Source of the DNA: JBDNBY01 sp039767595
GTDB taxonomy: Bacteria; Pseudomonadota; Alphaproteobacteria; Rhodobacterales; Rhodobacteraceae
Direction of reading: 5' to 3'
Length of the DNA: 13,913 nucleotides
Assembly (NCBI GenBank): GCA_039767595.1
Contig: JBDNBY010000144.1
Location: 1 to 13,913 of the forward strand
Shown: one piece after another, positions 7,022 to 13,913 of the stretch
Numbering within the stretch: the stretch's first letter is position 1
Layout: every line of letters starts with the position of its first letter
The notes under the pieces: generated by a model
Seen by the model: the letters and a program-made list of their open reading frames with translations, nothing else
Told to the model about the DNA's origin: nothing
Database searches by the model: none
Position numbers and translations under genes: made by a program

Positions 7022-7509
7022 TTTACGGGATCACAGGGTGGAAGAACGCCGGCAAGACCGGCTGCGTTGAACGTGTGGTCACCGAGCTGACGGCACGGGG
7101 TTATCGCGTGTCGACGATTAAGCATGCCCATCATTCGGTCGATGTGGATCACAAAGGCAAAGATAGCTATCGCCACCGCACGGCTGGCGCCCATGAGGTG
7201 GTTTTGGCCTCTGATGCGCGTCTTGCGATTATGCAAGAGCATCGCGGCGCACCCCCGCCCAAGTTAGAGGCGATTTTGGCACGGATGAGCGATGTCGATA
7301 TTGTCATCGTCGAAGGGTTCAAGCGCGATAGCCATCCCAAAATCGAGTGTTTCCGCGCTCAAGCGGGTCATCAGCTGCGTGCGGCAGAGGATCAGACCAT
7401 CCATGCCGTCGCCACGGATACGCCCGTCGACTGCGATGTGCCGCAGATTGATTTGAATGATACGGCGCGGATCGTTGATTTTATCTTGGCGGATCTTGGG
7501 ATAGGCTAG
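7015..7509 (+). CDS. mobB: Molybdopterin-guanine dinucleotide biosynthesis protein MobB
   Basis: MobB is a small P-loop GTPase that assists MobA in forming bis-MGD; it is helpful but not strictly required in E. coli. The 164-aa product has Walker A GWKNAGKT (8-15). VSTIKHAHHSVDVDHKGKDS follows, where the His/Asp-rich stretch is typical of MobB, and DIVIVEGFKRDSHPKIE carries the Walker B-like segment. GAGGGG 5 nt upstream of ATG 7015 supports the start, which lies inside the end of mobA. The stop is followed after 2 nt by the next start. Confidence 0.95.
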   Translation: MLVYGITGWKNAGKTGCVERVVTELTARGYRVSTIKHAHHSVDVDHKGKDSYRHRTAGAHEVVLASDARLAIMQEHRGAPPPKLEAILARMSDVDIVIVEGFKRDSHPKIECFRAQAGHQLRAAEDQTIHAVATDTPVDCDVPQIDLNDTARIVDFILADLGIG

Positions 7510-7511
7510 AG

Positions 7512-8411
7512 ATGCAGTTTGACCAAGTTGTTGCGGTTGATTGGTCTGCACGCTCTGTCCCCTCGGCGGCCAAACCGCAGGCCGACGCAATATTTATCTG
7601 TTCAGGGCAGGCGGGTGACGCAGGCCAAAGGCCAGAGTATTTCCGGACGCGACATGCGGCGCGCGCGGCGCTCGAGCGGAAAATTGAGCATGCGCTTGAA
7701 CGAGGTCAGCGGATGCTCTTGGGTATCGATATCTCTTTGGGCTATCCACATGGATTTGCGAAGGCTCTCACGGGACAGGCCGGTGCGCTGCACATTTGGG
7801 AGTGGCTCTCACAGCACATCCAAGATGATGCCAGCAACCGCAACAATCGCTTTGAAATTGCCAATCAGATCAATCGCGCACTGGGGCAGCAAGGGCCATT
7901 TTGGGGGCGGCCCGTGGGGCGCGCGCTCTCACATGTGCCGATGCGATTGGCGCAGTGTGATCCCAATCCATTTGCCGTGTTGCGACAGTGCGAAACTTTG
8001 ACAACAGGCGCGCAGCCTGCTTGGAAACTTTTCACAACGGGATCGGTTGGGAGCCAAGTTTTATTGGGACTTCCGCATTTGTGGCACCTGCGGCAAAGCT
8101 TTGCCCCGCATGTGGCCATATGGCCCCTTGAAGCGCCTGAAATGATCGAGCGCGCCTCGGTCGTGGTTGTGGAAAGTTATTTCAGATTGGTGCCTGAAAA
8201 TCTAGACTTGGCCGCCGATGGATCGCCCTATGACATTCGGGATGCGCGGCAAGTGAAATCCTTTGTCGATTATGTGTCTGGCCTTGCGCCGGCGACACTG
8301 GCCGAGGTCTTTGCCGCGGCGCCGGACACCGCGCAGGTCAAAGATGAGGGATGGACATTTGGCGCCGGTGTCTGGCAGGCTCAGCCCGTACATAGAAAAG
8401 GTGCAGTATGA
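7512..8411 (+). CDS. Uncharacterised DUF429-like (RNase H-fold) protein in the Moco operon
   Basis: This 299-aa protein has no gene name that I can assign. It begins QFDQVVAVDWSA (Asp10), with LLGIDISLGYPHGFAK (Asp73) after the first sheet, VVVVESYFRLV (Glu221) later, and SPYDIRDARQVKSFVDYV (Asp241, Asp244) near the end. This order of acidic residues on predicted beta strands matches the DUF429 group of RNase H-like proteins: GxD, then IDxPLG, then ExxP, then a terminal DA helix. The match is by motif layout only. No signal peptide or membrane segment is seen. It sits 2 nt after mobB and overlaps moeA by 4 bp, so it is locked into the molybdenum-cofactor operon. I recall similar genes in this place in Rhodobacterales, sometimes annotated as a molybdopterin-guanine dinucleotide synthesis protein, but I know of no experimental function. 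Confidence 0.85.
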   Translation: MQFDQVVAVDWSARSVPSAAKPQADAIFICSGQAGDAGQRPEYFRTRHAARAALERKIEHALERGQRMLLGIDISLGYPHGFAKALTGQAGALHIWEWLSQHIQDDASNRNNRFEIANQINRALGQQGPFWGRPVGRALSHVPMRLAQCDPNPFAVLRQCETLTTGAQPAWKLFTTGSVGSQVLLGLPHLWHLRQSFAPHVAIWPLEAPEMIERASVVVVESYFRLVPENLDLAADGSPYDIRDARQVKSFVDYVSGLAPATLAEVFAAAPDTAQVKDEGWTFGAGVWQAQPVHRKGAV

Positions 8412-9673
8412 GCCAAGGTAAGTTGGTCCCGCCGCCACTTGAAAATTCTTGTTTTGCCTTGCCGGCTGGCGTGTCGTGGATGCCAGTTCCAACGGCTTTG
8501 GAGCACTTGCGCGCAGCGCTGCATCCGATCACCAGTGAAGAGGACTGCTCCTTGCAGGCGGCGCAGGGGCGTATTTTGGCCCAAGATCTGCATGCGAACG
8601 TGGCACATCCACCCTATGCCAATTCGGCCGTCGATGGCTATGTGATGCGCCATCAGGATATTGTGTCCGGCGCCAATGAGCTGATTTTAGCCACTGGGCG
8701 CGCAGCGGCCGGTACCCCCTATGAGGGGGCTGTGCCCCAAGGACAGGCCGTGCGGATTTTTACTGGCGCGGTTATACCCGAGGGCGGCGATACTGTCATT
8801 TTACAAGAAGATGTCGCAACAGACGGTCATGCGATCGCCTTTCACGGCCCCCTCAAGCGCGGGGCAAACACCCGCAGCGCTGGCGAAGATGTCGTTCAAG
8901 GTGCGATGCTATTTGAGGCAGGGCATTGTCTGCGGGCCCAGGATCTGGCGCTTTTGGCGGCAACGGGTCATGGAGCGGTTCGCGTGCGCACACGGCTGCG
9001 CGTGGGCATCCTATCGACGGGCGATGAGCTGTGCCCCGCAGGGGAAACGGTGCATAAGGGCGGCATTTCGGATGCCAATGGTCCGATGCTCACGGCGCAA
9101 TTGCGCACGTGGGGCTATGATGTCACGTTCTATGGGATCATCCGAGATGATCCCGATGCGATTACCGCGGCCTACAATCGCGCGGCGCAGGAGGTTGATG
9201 TGTTGATCACCACTGGCGGCGCGTCAGCCGGTGATGAGGATCACACCTCGGCCGTGTTGCGCGATGCGGGGCATGTGACGGCGTGGCGGATTGCGGTCAA
9301 ACCTGGCCGGCCGCTGATGATGGGGCAATGGGGGCACATGCCTGTGCTGGGCCTGCCGGGGAATCCAGTGGCGGCCTTTGTCTGTGCGTTGATTTTTGTG
9401 CGCCCTGCGCTGCGGTATCTGGCGGGGGGCATGTTTGATGCGCCGCGCGGTGTGATGGTGCCGGCGGCCTTTGCCAAGGCCAAGAAACACGGCCGGCACG
9501 AATATCTACGCGCCCGCCTGCGCGACGGGCAGGTCGAGGTGTATGGATCAGAAGGCTCGGGTCGCATTCATGGTCTGACATGGGCCGAGGGGCTTGTGGA
9601 GTTGGGATTTGAGGCCCAAGAGATCACCCATGGTACACTGGTGCGGTATATCCCATTCACGGCATTTGATTAA
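8408..9673 (+). CDS. moeA: Molybdopterin molybdotransferase MoeA
   Basis: MoeA inserts molybdate into adenylylated molybdopterin (made by MogA) to give Mo-molybdopterin, the step before MobA. The 421-aa product has the expected four-domain layout. ANSAVDGYVM (71-80) holds the conserved Asp76, and RIFTGAVIPEGGDTVILQED (116-135) follows. The MoCF-binding domain has RVGILSTGDEL (198-208), TTGGASAGDEDH (268-279), AVKPGRPLMMG and GLPGNPVAA. A roughly 20-residue N-terminal extension with SCFALPAGVSW is the form I associate with Rhodobacterales. AAAAGG 6 nt upstream of ATG 8408 supports the start, which overlaps the preceding stop by 4 bp. The TAA at 9671-9673 lies within a palindrome and overlaps the stop of the convergent gene. 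Confidence 0.96.
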   Translation: MSQGKLVPPPLENSCFALPAGVSWMPVPTALEHLRAALHPITSEEDCSLQAAQGRILAQDLHANVAHPPYANSAVDGYVMRHQDIVSGANELILATGRAAAGTPYEGAVPQGQAVRIFTGAVIPEGGDTVILQEDVATDGHAIAFHGPLKRGANTRSAGEDVVQGAMLFEAGHCLRAQDLALLAATGHGAVRVRTRLRVGILSTGDELCPAGETVHKGGISDANGPMLTAQLRTWGYDVTFYGIIRDDPDAITAAYNRAAQEVDVLITTGGASAGDEDHTSAVLRDAGHVTAWRIAVKPGRPLMMGQWGHMPVLGLPGNPVAAFVCALIFVRPALRYLAGGMFDAPRGVMVPAAFAKAKKHGRHEYLRARLRDGQVEVYGSEGSGRIHGLTWAEGLVELGFEAQEITHGTLVRYIPFTAFD

Positions 9674-9678
9674 TCAAA
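9665..9678. repeat. 14-bp palindrome encoding Phe-Asp-stop on both strands
   Basis: TTTGATTAATCAAA is a perfect 14-bp palindrome at the tail-to-tail junction of moeA and the minus-strand gene. Read on either strand it encodes Phe-Asp followed by TAA, so both proteins end in the same two residues and the stop codons overlap through TTAA. There is no separate intergenic terminator here. Confidence 0.85.
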
Positions 9679-10671
9679 CGTACCTGTCACACGCGCAATC
9701 ATCATAAAGGCGCGGGCTGTGCGGGTGTCCGAAAGCTTGTGCAAATTTTCATCCGTGCAATGGGGTGCCATTTGAGTGACGATTTTATCAAATTGGCGCA
9801 GAAAATGATGCGCGGCATCGCGAAACACACTGTCCACGCGCATGCGCCCTGTGACGAGACCAAGCGCCGTTTTATCGGTGATCCCTGCGATATCCGAAAG
9901 GTTTTGGCCGCGCTCGCCCCCTGCAAAGCGGCGCCAGAGGCTGGGGTGAGCATAGCTGGGGGGTAGATCATCCATAAAGATGCCGTCCTCGCTCAACAGG
10001 GTTAGGATGTCTTGGGCGGCGCGCAGGATCTGTGTCGTGGGATGATAGGCCATCGCCCGCGCAAAGAGGTCGAACCCGTCGGTGTCATTTTCGTTTTGTG
10101 GAAAATTTAACGCTTGGATCATGTCGGGAATGCTCAGCTGCGTGCTGAGATCGGCTTGATGCTGGAGGTCAAGCTGCCCTTGGTGGGCCTCAGAGGCGAT
10201 GGGTGCTGTGTGGGCGGCCTCGTCAAGGGGCGTGGCCATCGTGGCCGGCGCAGATTGCACAAGGCGCTTGATATCGGAGATTTCTACACTGAGTTGACGC
10301 GACTGCGCCGTCAAATGATCTAGCCGCGCCGAGAGCGTGCTAATCAATTGCGCGGGGTCTTGGGTTTTGTTCTGGGCGATGGTCGAGCGCAAGGATTGAA
10401 TGGATGAGACCAACTGCGGGATATCTTCGCGAAATTGCACGTATATGCGGCCCATCGCCCATCCCACGGCAATCAGGCCCAGCGGCACAAAAAGCCCCAA
10501 AGCAAGGAGCAGCCAATCCACTTGTGACGTTAGCCCCACTTGCCCAACGCGGTATGCCGACACAGCCCAAATCGCGATCCACGCCGCCGTCAGGCACCAC
10601 GCGCCAAGCGTGATGCGCATATGTTGACGTTCGGTCGGCGTCTGGTTTTCTGAGGCGGGGGGCTTGGGCAT
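9670..10671 (-). CDS. Conserved hypothetical membrane protein with two TM helices and coiled coil
   Basis: This 333-aa protein has no name that I recognise. After a short polar N terminus come two membrane helices (about residues 20-40 and 52-74, the second ending VGWAMGRIYVQF). A heptad-like stretch (about 84-138, with SIQSLRSTIAQN and ISTLSARLDHL) suggests a coiled coil. A low-complexity linker rich in Ala, His and Gln follows. The C-terminal domain (about 185-333) contains LNFPQNENDTDGFDLF, LLSEDGIFMDDL, WRRFAGGERGQNL, FRDAAHHFLRQFD and DTRTARAFMMIARVTGTFD. I recall this C-terminal block as strongly conserved among Rhodobacterales proteins annotated as hypothetical. It starts 9 nt after the greA stop and is probably cotranscribed. 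A role in envelope or cytoskeleton scaffolding would be a guess. Confidence 0.85.
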   Translation of the reverse strand: MPKPPASENQTPTERQHMRITLGAWCLTAAWIAIWAVSAYRVGQVGLTSQVDWLLLALGLFVPLGLIAVGWAMGRIYVQFREDIPQLVSSIQSLRSTIAQNKTQDPAQLISTLSARLDHLTAQSRQLSVEISDIKRLVQSAPATMATPLDEAAHTAPIASEAHQGQLDLQHQADLSTQLSIPDMIQALNFPQNENDTDGFDLFARAMAYHPTTQILRAAQDILTLLSEDGIFMDDLPPSYAHPSLWRRFAGGERGQNLSDIAGITDKTALGLVTGRMRVDSVFRDAAHHFLRQFDKIVTQMAPHCTDENLHKLSDTRTARAFMMIARVTGTFD

Positions 10672-10680
10672 CTGGGCTGA

Positions 10681-11151
10681 TTATTTGTAAACGACGTTCA
10701 AGATTTCATAGGAGCGCACGCCGCCAGGGGTTTTGACATCGACGCTGTCGCCCTCTTCTTTGCCGATAAAGGCGCGTGCAATTGGAGATTTCATATTGAG
10801 CTTGCCCTTGTCCAAGTCGGCCTCGTATTCGCCGACGATTTGCCATGTGCGTTCTTCGTCGGTGTCTTCGTCAACCACGGTCACCGTCGCGCCAAATTTG
10901 ATCGAGCCGGACATTTTACTTGGGTCGATCACTTCGGCGAGGCTGATGATGCCTTCGAGCTCTTTGATGCGGCCTTCGATGAAGCTTTGTTTTTCGCGCG
11001 CGGAATGATATTCGGCGTTCTCAGACAAATCGCCATGTTCGCGCGCTTCGGCAATCGCTTTGATCACCGAGGGGCGTTCAACGGTTTTGAGATGTTTGAG
11101 CTCAACTTCTAATGCGACGAAGCCCGATTTTGTCATTGGAATTTTTTCCAT
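10681..11151 (-). CDS. greA: Transcription elongation factor GreA
   Basis: GreA enters the secondary channel of RNA polymerase and stimulates cleavage of backtracked RNA. The 156-aa product has the N-terminal coiled-coil hairpin with HGDLSENAEYHSAREKQ, whose tip residues Asp41 and Glu44 are the catalytic acids. The C-terminal globular FKBP-like domain has DEERTWQIVGEYEAD, SPIARAFIGKEEGD and YEILNV. Length and motifs are standard. A GAGG element a few bases upstream of the ATG at 11151 supports the start. It heads a two-gene minus-strand unit with the membrane protein, and its promoter must lie in the non-coding stretch shared with ETF-QO; TATATT (complement of 11178-11183) is a possible -10 with no clear -35. 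Confidence 0.96.
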   Translation of the reverse strand: MEKIPMTKSGFVALEVELKHLKTVERPSVIKAIAEAREHGDLSENAEYHSAREKQSFIEGRIKELEGIISLAEVIDPSKMSGSIKFGATVTVVDEDTDEERTWQIVGEYEADLDKGKLNMKSPIARAFIGKEEGDSVDVKTPGGVRSYEILNVVYK

Positions 11152-11252
11152 ATGCGCCTCTATTCTTTTCAGCTTTTAATATAGCAAGCGCGGCAGATGG
11201 GGGCCATCCACCGCGTTGTGTGATTTTGATTCTACTTACGATAAGATTGCGC

Positions 11253-11288
11253 GAATGAGAGAGTGAATTGCAAGTCTCTCGATCATTC
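11253..11288. other. Imperfect 11-bp hairpin in the greA upstream region
   Basis: GAATGA (11253-11258) pairs with TCATTC (11283-11288) and GAGAG (11259-11263) pairs with CTCTC (11276-11280). A GA bulge sits at 11281-11282 and the loop is 12 nt (11264-11275). No T-run follows on either strand. It could be a regulatory or leader RNA structure, or chance. Confidence 0.3.
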
Positions 11289-11486
11289 TGTGGCGATCTG
11301 TCGTGACCAAACGCAAATCTATCGCGGTTTATGCACTCGAATTGAGCGGGCCGCACTCTGGTTTGGATCAAATAGGCTCATATCCAAGGTGCACCGAGCG
11401 CGACGCTCACGCTGTGACGTGACGGCAGCTGCGCAATAATCTGAGGAAAACTCGTCTTATTTGCGACATTAAATGCCGCGCTTTGA

Positions 11487-11516
11487 TTGACCTTGGGCGC
11501 GGCTGTCTTGTATGGA
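11487..11516 (+). promoter_or_regulatory. Candidate promoter for ETF-QO gene
   Basis: TTGACC (11487-11492) and TATGGA (11511-11516) are separated by 18 bp, about 30 bp upstream of the start codon at 11547. The -35 matches the sigma-70 consensus at five of six positions and the -10 at four. Position relative to the start is sensible; no experimental support. Confidence 0.35.
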
Positions 11517-11546
11517 GTGGTGAACAAAATTCTTAGGGAGTGCCCC

Positions 11547-13202
11547 ATGTCGCAGATCGAGCGCGAAGCAATGGAAGTCGACGTTGTCATCGTCGGAGCC
11601 GGACCCGCAGGCCTATCGGCTGCGATCCGTCTCAAACAGTTGGATGAAGAGCTTAACGTCGTCGTCTTGGAAAAAGGTTCCGAAGTGGGGGCGCATATCC
11701 TATCGGGCGCTGTGCTGGATCCATGCGGCCTTGATGCGCTGATCCCGGATTGGAAAGAGAAAGGTGCGCCGCTCAATGTGCCGGTGACCAAAGATAATTT
11801 CTATATGCTGGGCGAGGCTGGGCAAATTCGTATTCCCAACGCCCCGATGCCGCCGTTGATGAACAATCACGGAAATTATATCGTATCGATGGGCAATGTG
11901 TGCCGCTGGATGGCCGAACAGGCCGAGGCGCTGGGCGTGGAGATATTCCCAGGCATGGCGTGTTCGGAATTGGTCTATGGCGAGGATGGCGAAATCAAAG
12001 GCGTTGTCGCCGGTGAGTTTGGCAAAAGCGCAGATGGCACACCTGGCCCCGCCTACGAGCCGGGAATGGAGCTGCTGGGCAAATATGTCTTTTTGTCCGA
12101 GGGCGTGCGTGGGTCCCTGTCAAAAGAAGTGATTGAAAAATACAATCTATCGGATGGGCATGAGCCGCAGAAATACGGCCTTGGCATGAAAGAGATTTGG
12201 GAAATCGACCCTGAAAAGCATCGCGAAGGCACGGTCACGCACACAATGGGCTGGCCGCTCAACTCAAATGCAGGTGGCGGATCCTTCATTTACCACCTTG
12301 ATAACAATCAAGTTTATGTCGGGTTTGTTGTTCATTTGAACTATAAAAATCCACATCTCTACCCGTACATGGAATTCCAACGCTTTAAGCATCACCCGAT
12401 GGTTGCTGATCTGCTCAAGGGTGGCAACCGCGTGGCCTATGGCGCGCGGGCGATCTCAGAGGGCGGGATGCAATCCTTGCCAAAACTTGTGGCGCCCGGT
12501 GTGGCGCTCTTGGGGTGCTCTGCAGGTATGGTCAACGTGCCGCGGATCAAAGGCAACCATAACGCAATGCTCTCTGGCAAAGCTGCCGCTGAGGCGGCCC
12601 ATGCCGCCATTCAAGCCGGCCGCGCGGGCGATGAGCTAAGCGATTATGAAATCGACGTGCGCACAGGCGCCATTGGCAAAGATTTGAAAAAAGTGCGCAA
12701 TGTCAAACCACTGTGGTCAAAATTCGGCCTGATGGCGTCGCTTGTCTTGGGCGGATTTGACATGTGGGTGCAAACTTTGACTGGCGGTCTATCTTTGTTT
12801 GGCTCGCTCAAACATGGCAAAAATGATGCGCAGGCGACCGAGCCGGCAGATCAACACAAGCCGATCGAGTATCCAAAACCCGATGGCACCTTAAGCTTTG
12901 ATCGTCTGACGAATGTTGCCTTTTCTGCGACCAACCACGAAGAAAGCCAGCCGGCGCATTTACAGCTCAAAGATGCCAACGTGCCGATCTCCGTCAACTT
13001 GCCCAAGTATGCAGAGCCGGCACAGCGCTATTGCCCCGCAGGCGTGTACGAAGTGGTCGAGGAAGAGGGACAAGAGCCGCGCTTTGTCATCAATTTCCAA
13101 AACTGTGTGCATTGCAAAACCTGCGACATCAAAGACCCCTCGCAGAACATCAATTGGACCTGCCCTCAGGGCGGCGATGGGCCGAACTATCCTAATATGT
13201 AA
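11547..13202 (+). CDS. Electron-transfer flavoprotein:ubiquinone oxidoreductase (ETF-QO)
   Basis: ETF-QO takes electrons from reduced ETF, which collects them from acyl-CoA and amino-acid dehydrogenases, and passes them through FAD and a [4Fe-4S] cluster to ubiquinone at the inner membrane. The 551-aa product has an N-terminal FAD-binding Rossmann motif VDVVIVGAGPAGLSAA (11-26) followed by VLEKGSEVGAHILSG. MGWPLNSNAGGGSFIYH lies mid-protein. An amphipathic stretch near 388-418 (WSKFGLMASLVLGG) fits the membrane-binding region. The cluster ligands are Cys496 in RYCPAGVY and Cys520, Cys523 and Cys526 in CVHCKTC. The start at 11547 has GGGAG 6 nt upstream. It is monocistronic or followed by the TPR-like gene after a palindrome. 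It is functionally linked to the acyl-CoA dehydrogenase near the left end. Confidence 0.97.
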   Translation: MSQIEREAMEVDVVIVGAGPAGLSAAIRLKQLDEELNVVVLEKGSEVGAHILSGAVLDPCGLDALIPDWKEKGAPLNVPVTKDNFYMLGEAGQIRIPNAPMPPLMNNHGNYIVSMGNVCRWMAEQAEALGVEIFPGMACSELVYGEDGEIKGVVAGEFGKSADGTPGPAYEPGMELLGKYVFLSEGVRGSLSKEVIEKYNLSDGHEPQKYGLGMKEIWEIDPEKHREGTVTHTMGWPLNSNAGGGSFIYHLDNNQVYVGFVVHLNYKNPHLYPYMEFQRFKHHPMVADLLKGGNRVAYGARAISEGGMQSLPKLVAPGVALLGCSAGMVNVPRIKGNHNAMLSGKAAAEAAHAAIQAGRAGDELSDYEIDVRTGAIGKDLKKVRNVKPLWSKFGLMASLVLGGFDMWVQTLTGGLSLFGSLKHGKNDAQATEPADQHKPIEYPKPDGTLSFDRLTNVAFSATNHEESQPAHLQLKDANVPISVNLPKYAEPAQRYCPAGVYEVVEEEGQEPRFVINFQNCVHCKTCDIKDPSQNINWTCPQGGDGPNYPNM

Positions 13203-13213
13203 TCGATCACGGC

Positions 13214-13231
13214 TTGCCCCCTAGGGGGCAA
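13214..13231 (+). terminator. Perfect GC-rich palindrome after ETF-QO, possible terminator
   Basis: TTGCCCCCTAGGGGGCAA is an 18-bp perfect palindrome starting 12 bp after the ETF-QO stop. As RNA it folds into a 7-bp stem with a CUAG loop. No T-run follows directly, so it is either a Rho-assisted or weak terminator or a binding site ahead of the next gene. A second, AT-rich repeat TATCT-N6-AGATA (13242-13257) lies between it and the ribosome binding site of the next gene. Confidence 0.45.
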
Positions 13232-13269
13232 CGCTCTAGTCTATCTTTAATTAGATAAGGAGCATAAAC

Positions 13270-13913
13270 GTGACCAAGCACCGCAAAGGTTGGAAAGACA
13301 CCGTTTCACGGGTGTGTGTCATGGCTCTTTTGGCCGGTGCATGGCCGTCCTTAGGTCAGAGCGATGATCCGGGCGCCTATTTGCAAGGTCGCTTTGCCCT
13401 CAATCATTTTGAATTTGAACAGGCGGCACGTCAGTTGACACGGGCCTATGCCGCTGGAAACAAATCACTTTCTTTGATTGACTCGGTCATGCTCTCTCAT
13501 GTGGCGGCTGGCGATCTTAAGGCGGCGCAGCCCTATTTGCGTGTGCGCGACGGTGCCCAAGATGGCTATGGCGAGATTGGATCGATCGTTGCCTTGGCAA
13601 TGGCGGCGCAATCGGATGATCCGCAAACCCTATTGACGACGATCAATGAGCGCGGGGTCGAGGGGCCGTTGTTGCGTACTCTTTTGACCGCGTGGGCGCA
13701 TTTTATGGCGTCGGACCCTAAGGCGGCCTTGGCTCAGTTGAGCGGGGGCGATACCGGTCCGGGGGCTGGGGCGATTGTGAGCTATTTCAACGCCTTGATC
13801 CTTGGATTGTCTGGGGATCGGGCAGCGGCGATTGAGTTTTTGAAATCCCCGCAGGGCAACTCGGCGCTGGTGCTGTCTGAGGCCACGCAATTGTTTATCA
13901 CCTATCTCATCGC
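13270..13913 (+). CDS. Exported tetratricopeptide-repeat-like protein, N-terminal part
   Basis: The frame is open from GTG 13270 to the right edge (214 complete codons) with no stop, so the gene is truncated by the window. The start is supported by AAGGAG 6-7 nt upstream. Residues 1-30 are a signal peptide: a basic n-region (MTKHRKGWK), a hydrophobic core (VCVMALLAGAW), and probable cleavage around SLGQS. The mature part has paired helices of TPR type: GAYLQGRFALNHFEFEQAA, LTRAYAAGN, VAAGDLKAAQPYL, and later LGLSGDRAAAIEFL. It is therefore likely a periplasmic TPR protein, as is often found beside ETF-QO in Rhodobacterales in my recollection. Function is unknown. It follows ETF-QO by 67 bp with a palindrome between them, so it may have its own promoter. 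Confidence 0.8.
   Translation, partial: MTKHRKGWKDTVSRVCVMALLAGAWPSLGQSDDPGAYLQGRFALNHFEFEQAARQLTRAYAAGNKSLSLIDSVMLSHVAAGDLKAAQPYLRVRDGAQDGYGEIGSIVALAMAAQSDDPQTLLTTINERGVEGPLLRTLLTAWAHFMASDPKAALAQLSGGDTGPGAGAIVSYFNALILGLSGDRAAAIEFLKSPQGNSALVLSEATQLFITYLI

Larger units (their letters stand above)
11152..11546. other. Divergent non-coding region between greA and ETF-QO
   Basis: About 395 bp without a supported gene. It carries an imperfect hairpin (11253-11288), a looser inverted repeat TTGGAT-N13-ATCCAA (11363-11387), and likely promoters for the two divergent units. I tested it for tRNA-like cloverleaves and small genes with ribosome binding sites and saw none. Open frames reach in from both sides on the minus strand but have no homology that I recognise. 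Confidence 0.6.

Noticed and set aside
9666..9677. TTGATTAATCAA resembles an FNR/FnrL box
   Set aside because: The half-sites are separated by 2 bp where the consensus needs 4, and the site lies at the 3' ends of two convergent genes with no start nearby.
11363..11387. TTGGAT-N13-ATCCAA as a tRNA arm or terminator
   Set aside because: No cloverleaf can be built around it and no T-run follows; a 6-bp repeat is easily chance.
11378..11791. Minus-strand open frame of 137 codons upstream of and overlapping ETF-QO
   Set aside because: It runs antisense through the FAD-binding region of a certain gene and its sequence is low-complexity Ser/Thr/Pro-rich, typical of a shadow frame.

Overview
The window looks like a chromosomal housekeeping and energy-metabolism region of an alphaproteobacterium, most likely a marine Rhodobacterales (Roseobacter-type) organism. 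The evidence is a 44-residue aa3-type cytochrome c oxidase subunit IV, a DmdC-like long acyl-CoA dehydrogenase, an FdhD with the TSGCAxGTVFGD motif, and several conserved unnamed proteins that I recall as typical of this order. No mobile element, CRISPR array, rRNA, tRNA or phage gene was seen.

Layout. Positions 1-192 (minus) hold the N-terminal piece of a secreted DsbD-alpha-like protein, divergent from yqgE (plus). yqgE converges on a long Sua5/TsaC tRNA threonylcarbamoyl-AMP synthase (minus). From 1945 a plus-strand run begins. It holds a DmdC-like acyl-CoA dehydrogenase overlapped by 4 bp with an MBL-fold hydrolase, then a hairpin over the stop codon, then the small cytochrome oxidase subunit IV and, 6 nt later, a lipoprotein. 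A tight molybdenum-cofactor operon follows: fdhD, mobA, mobB, an uncharacterised RNase H-fold (DUF429-like) gene, and moeA. Within this operon junctions are 4-bp or 7-bp overlaps or a 2-nt gap. moeA ends tail-to-tail with a minus-strand unit of greA followed by a two-TM coiled-coil protein. After about 395 bp of non-coding DNA come ETF-ubiquinone oxidoreductase (plus), a palindrome, and the start of an exported TPR-like protein that runs off the window.

How the genes fit together. The acyl-CoA dehydrogenase passes electrons to ETF, which ETF-QO re-oxidises into the quinone pool, and the terminal aa3 oxidase carries the small subunit IV. The fdhD-moeA block supplies sulfurated bis-MGD cofactor for formate dehydrogenase and other molybdoenzymes, none of which is encoded here.

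The most interesting points are modest. One is the unnamed DUF429-like gene locked into the Moco operon. Another is a lipoprotein with a His-then-Cys order reminiscent of permuted NlpC/P60 enzymes. The others are FdhD with only one Cys of the CxxC pair, and a 14-bp palindrome that encodes Phe-Asp-stop on both strands where moeA meets its convergent neighbour. I see no convincing evidence of a wholly new multi-gene system.
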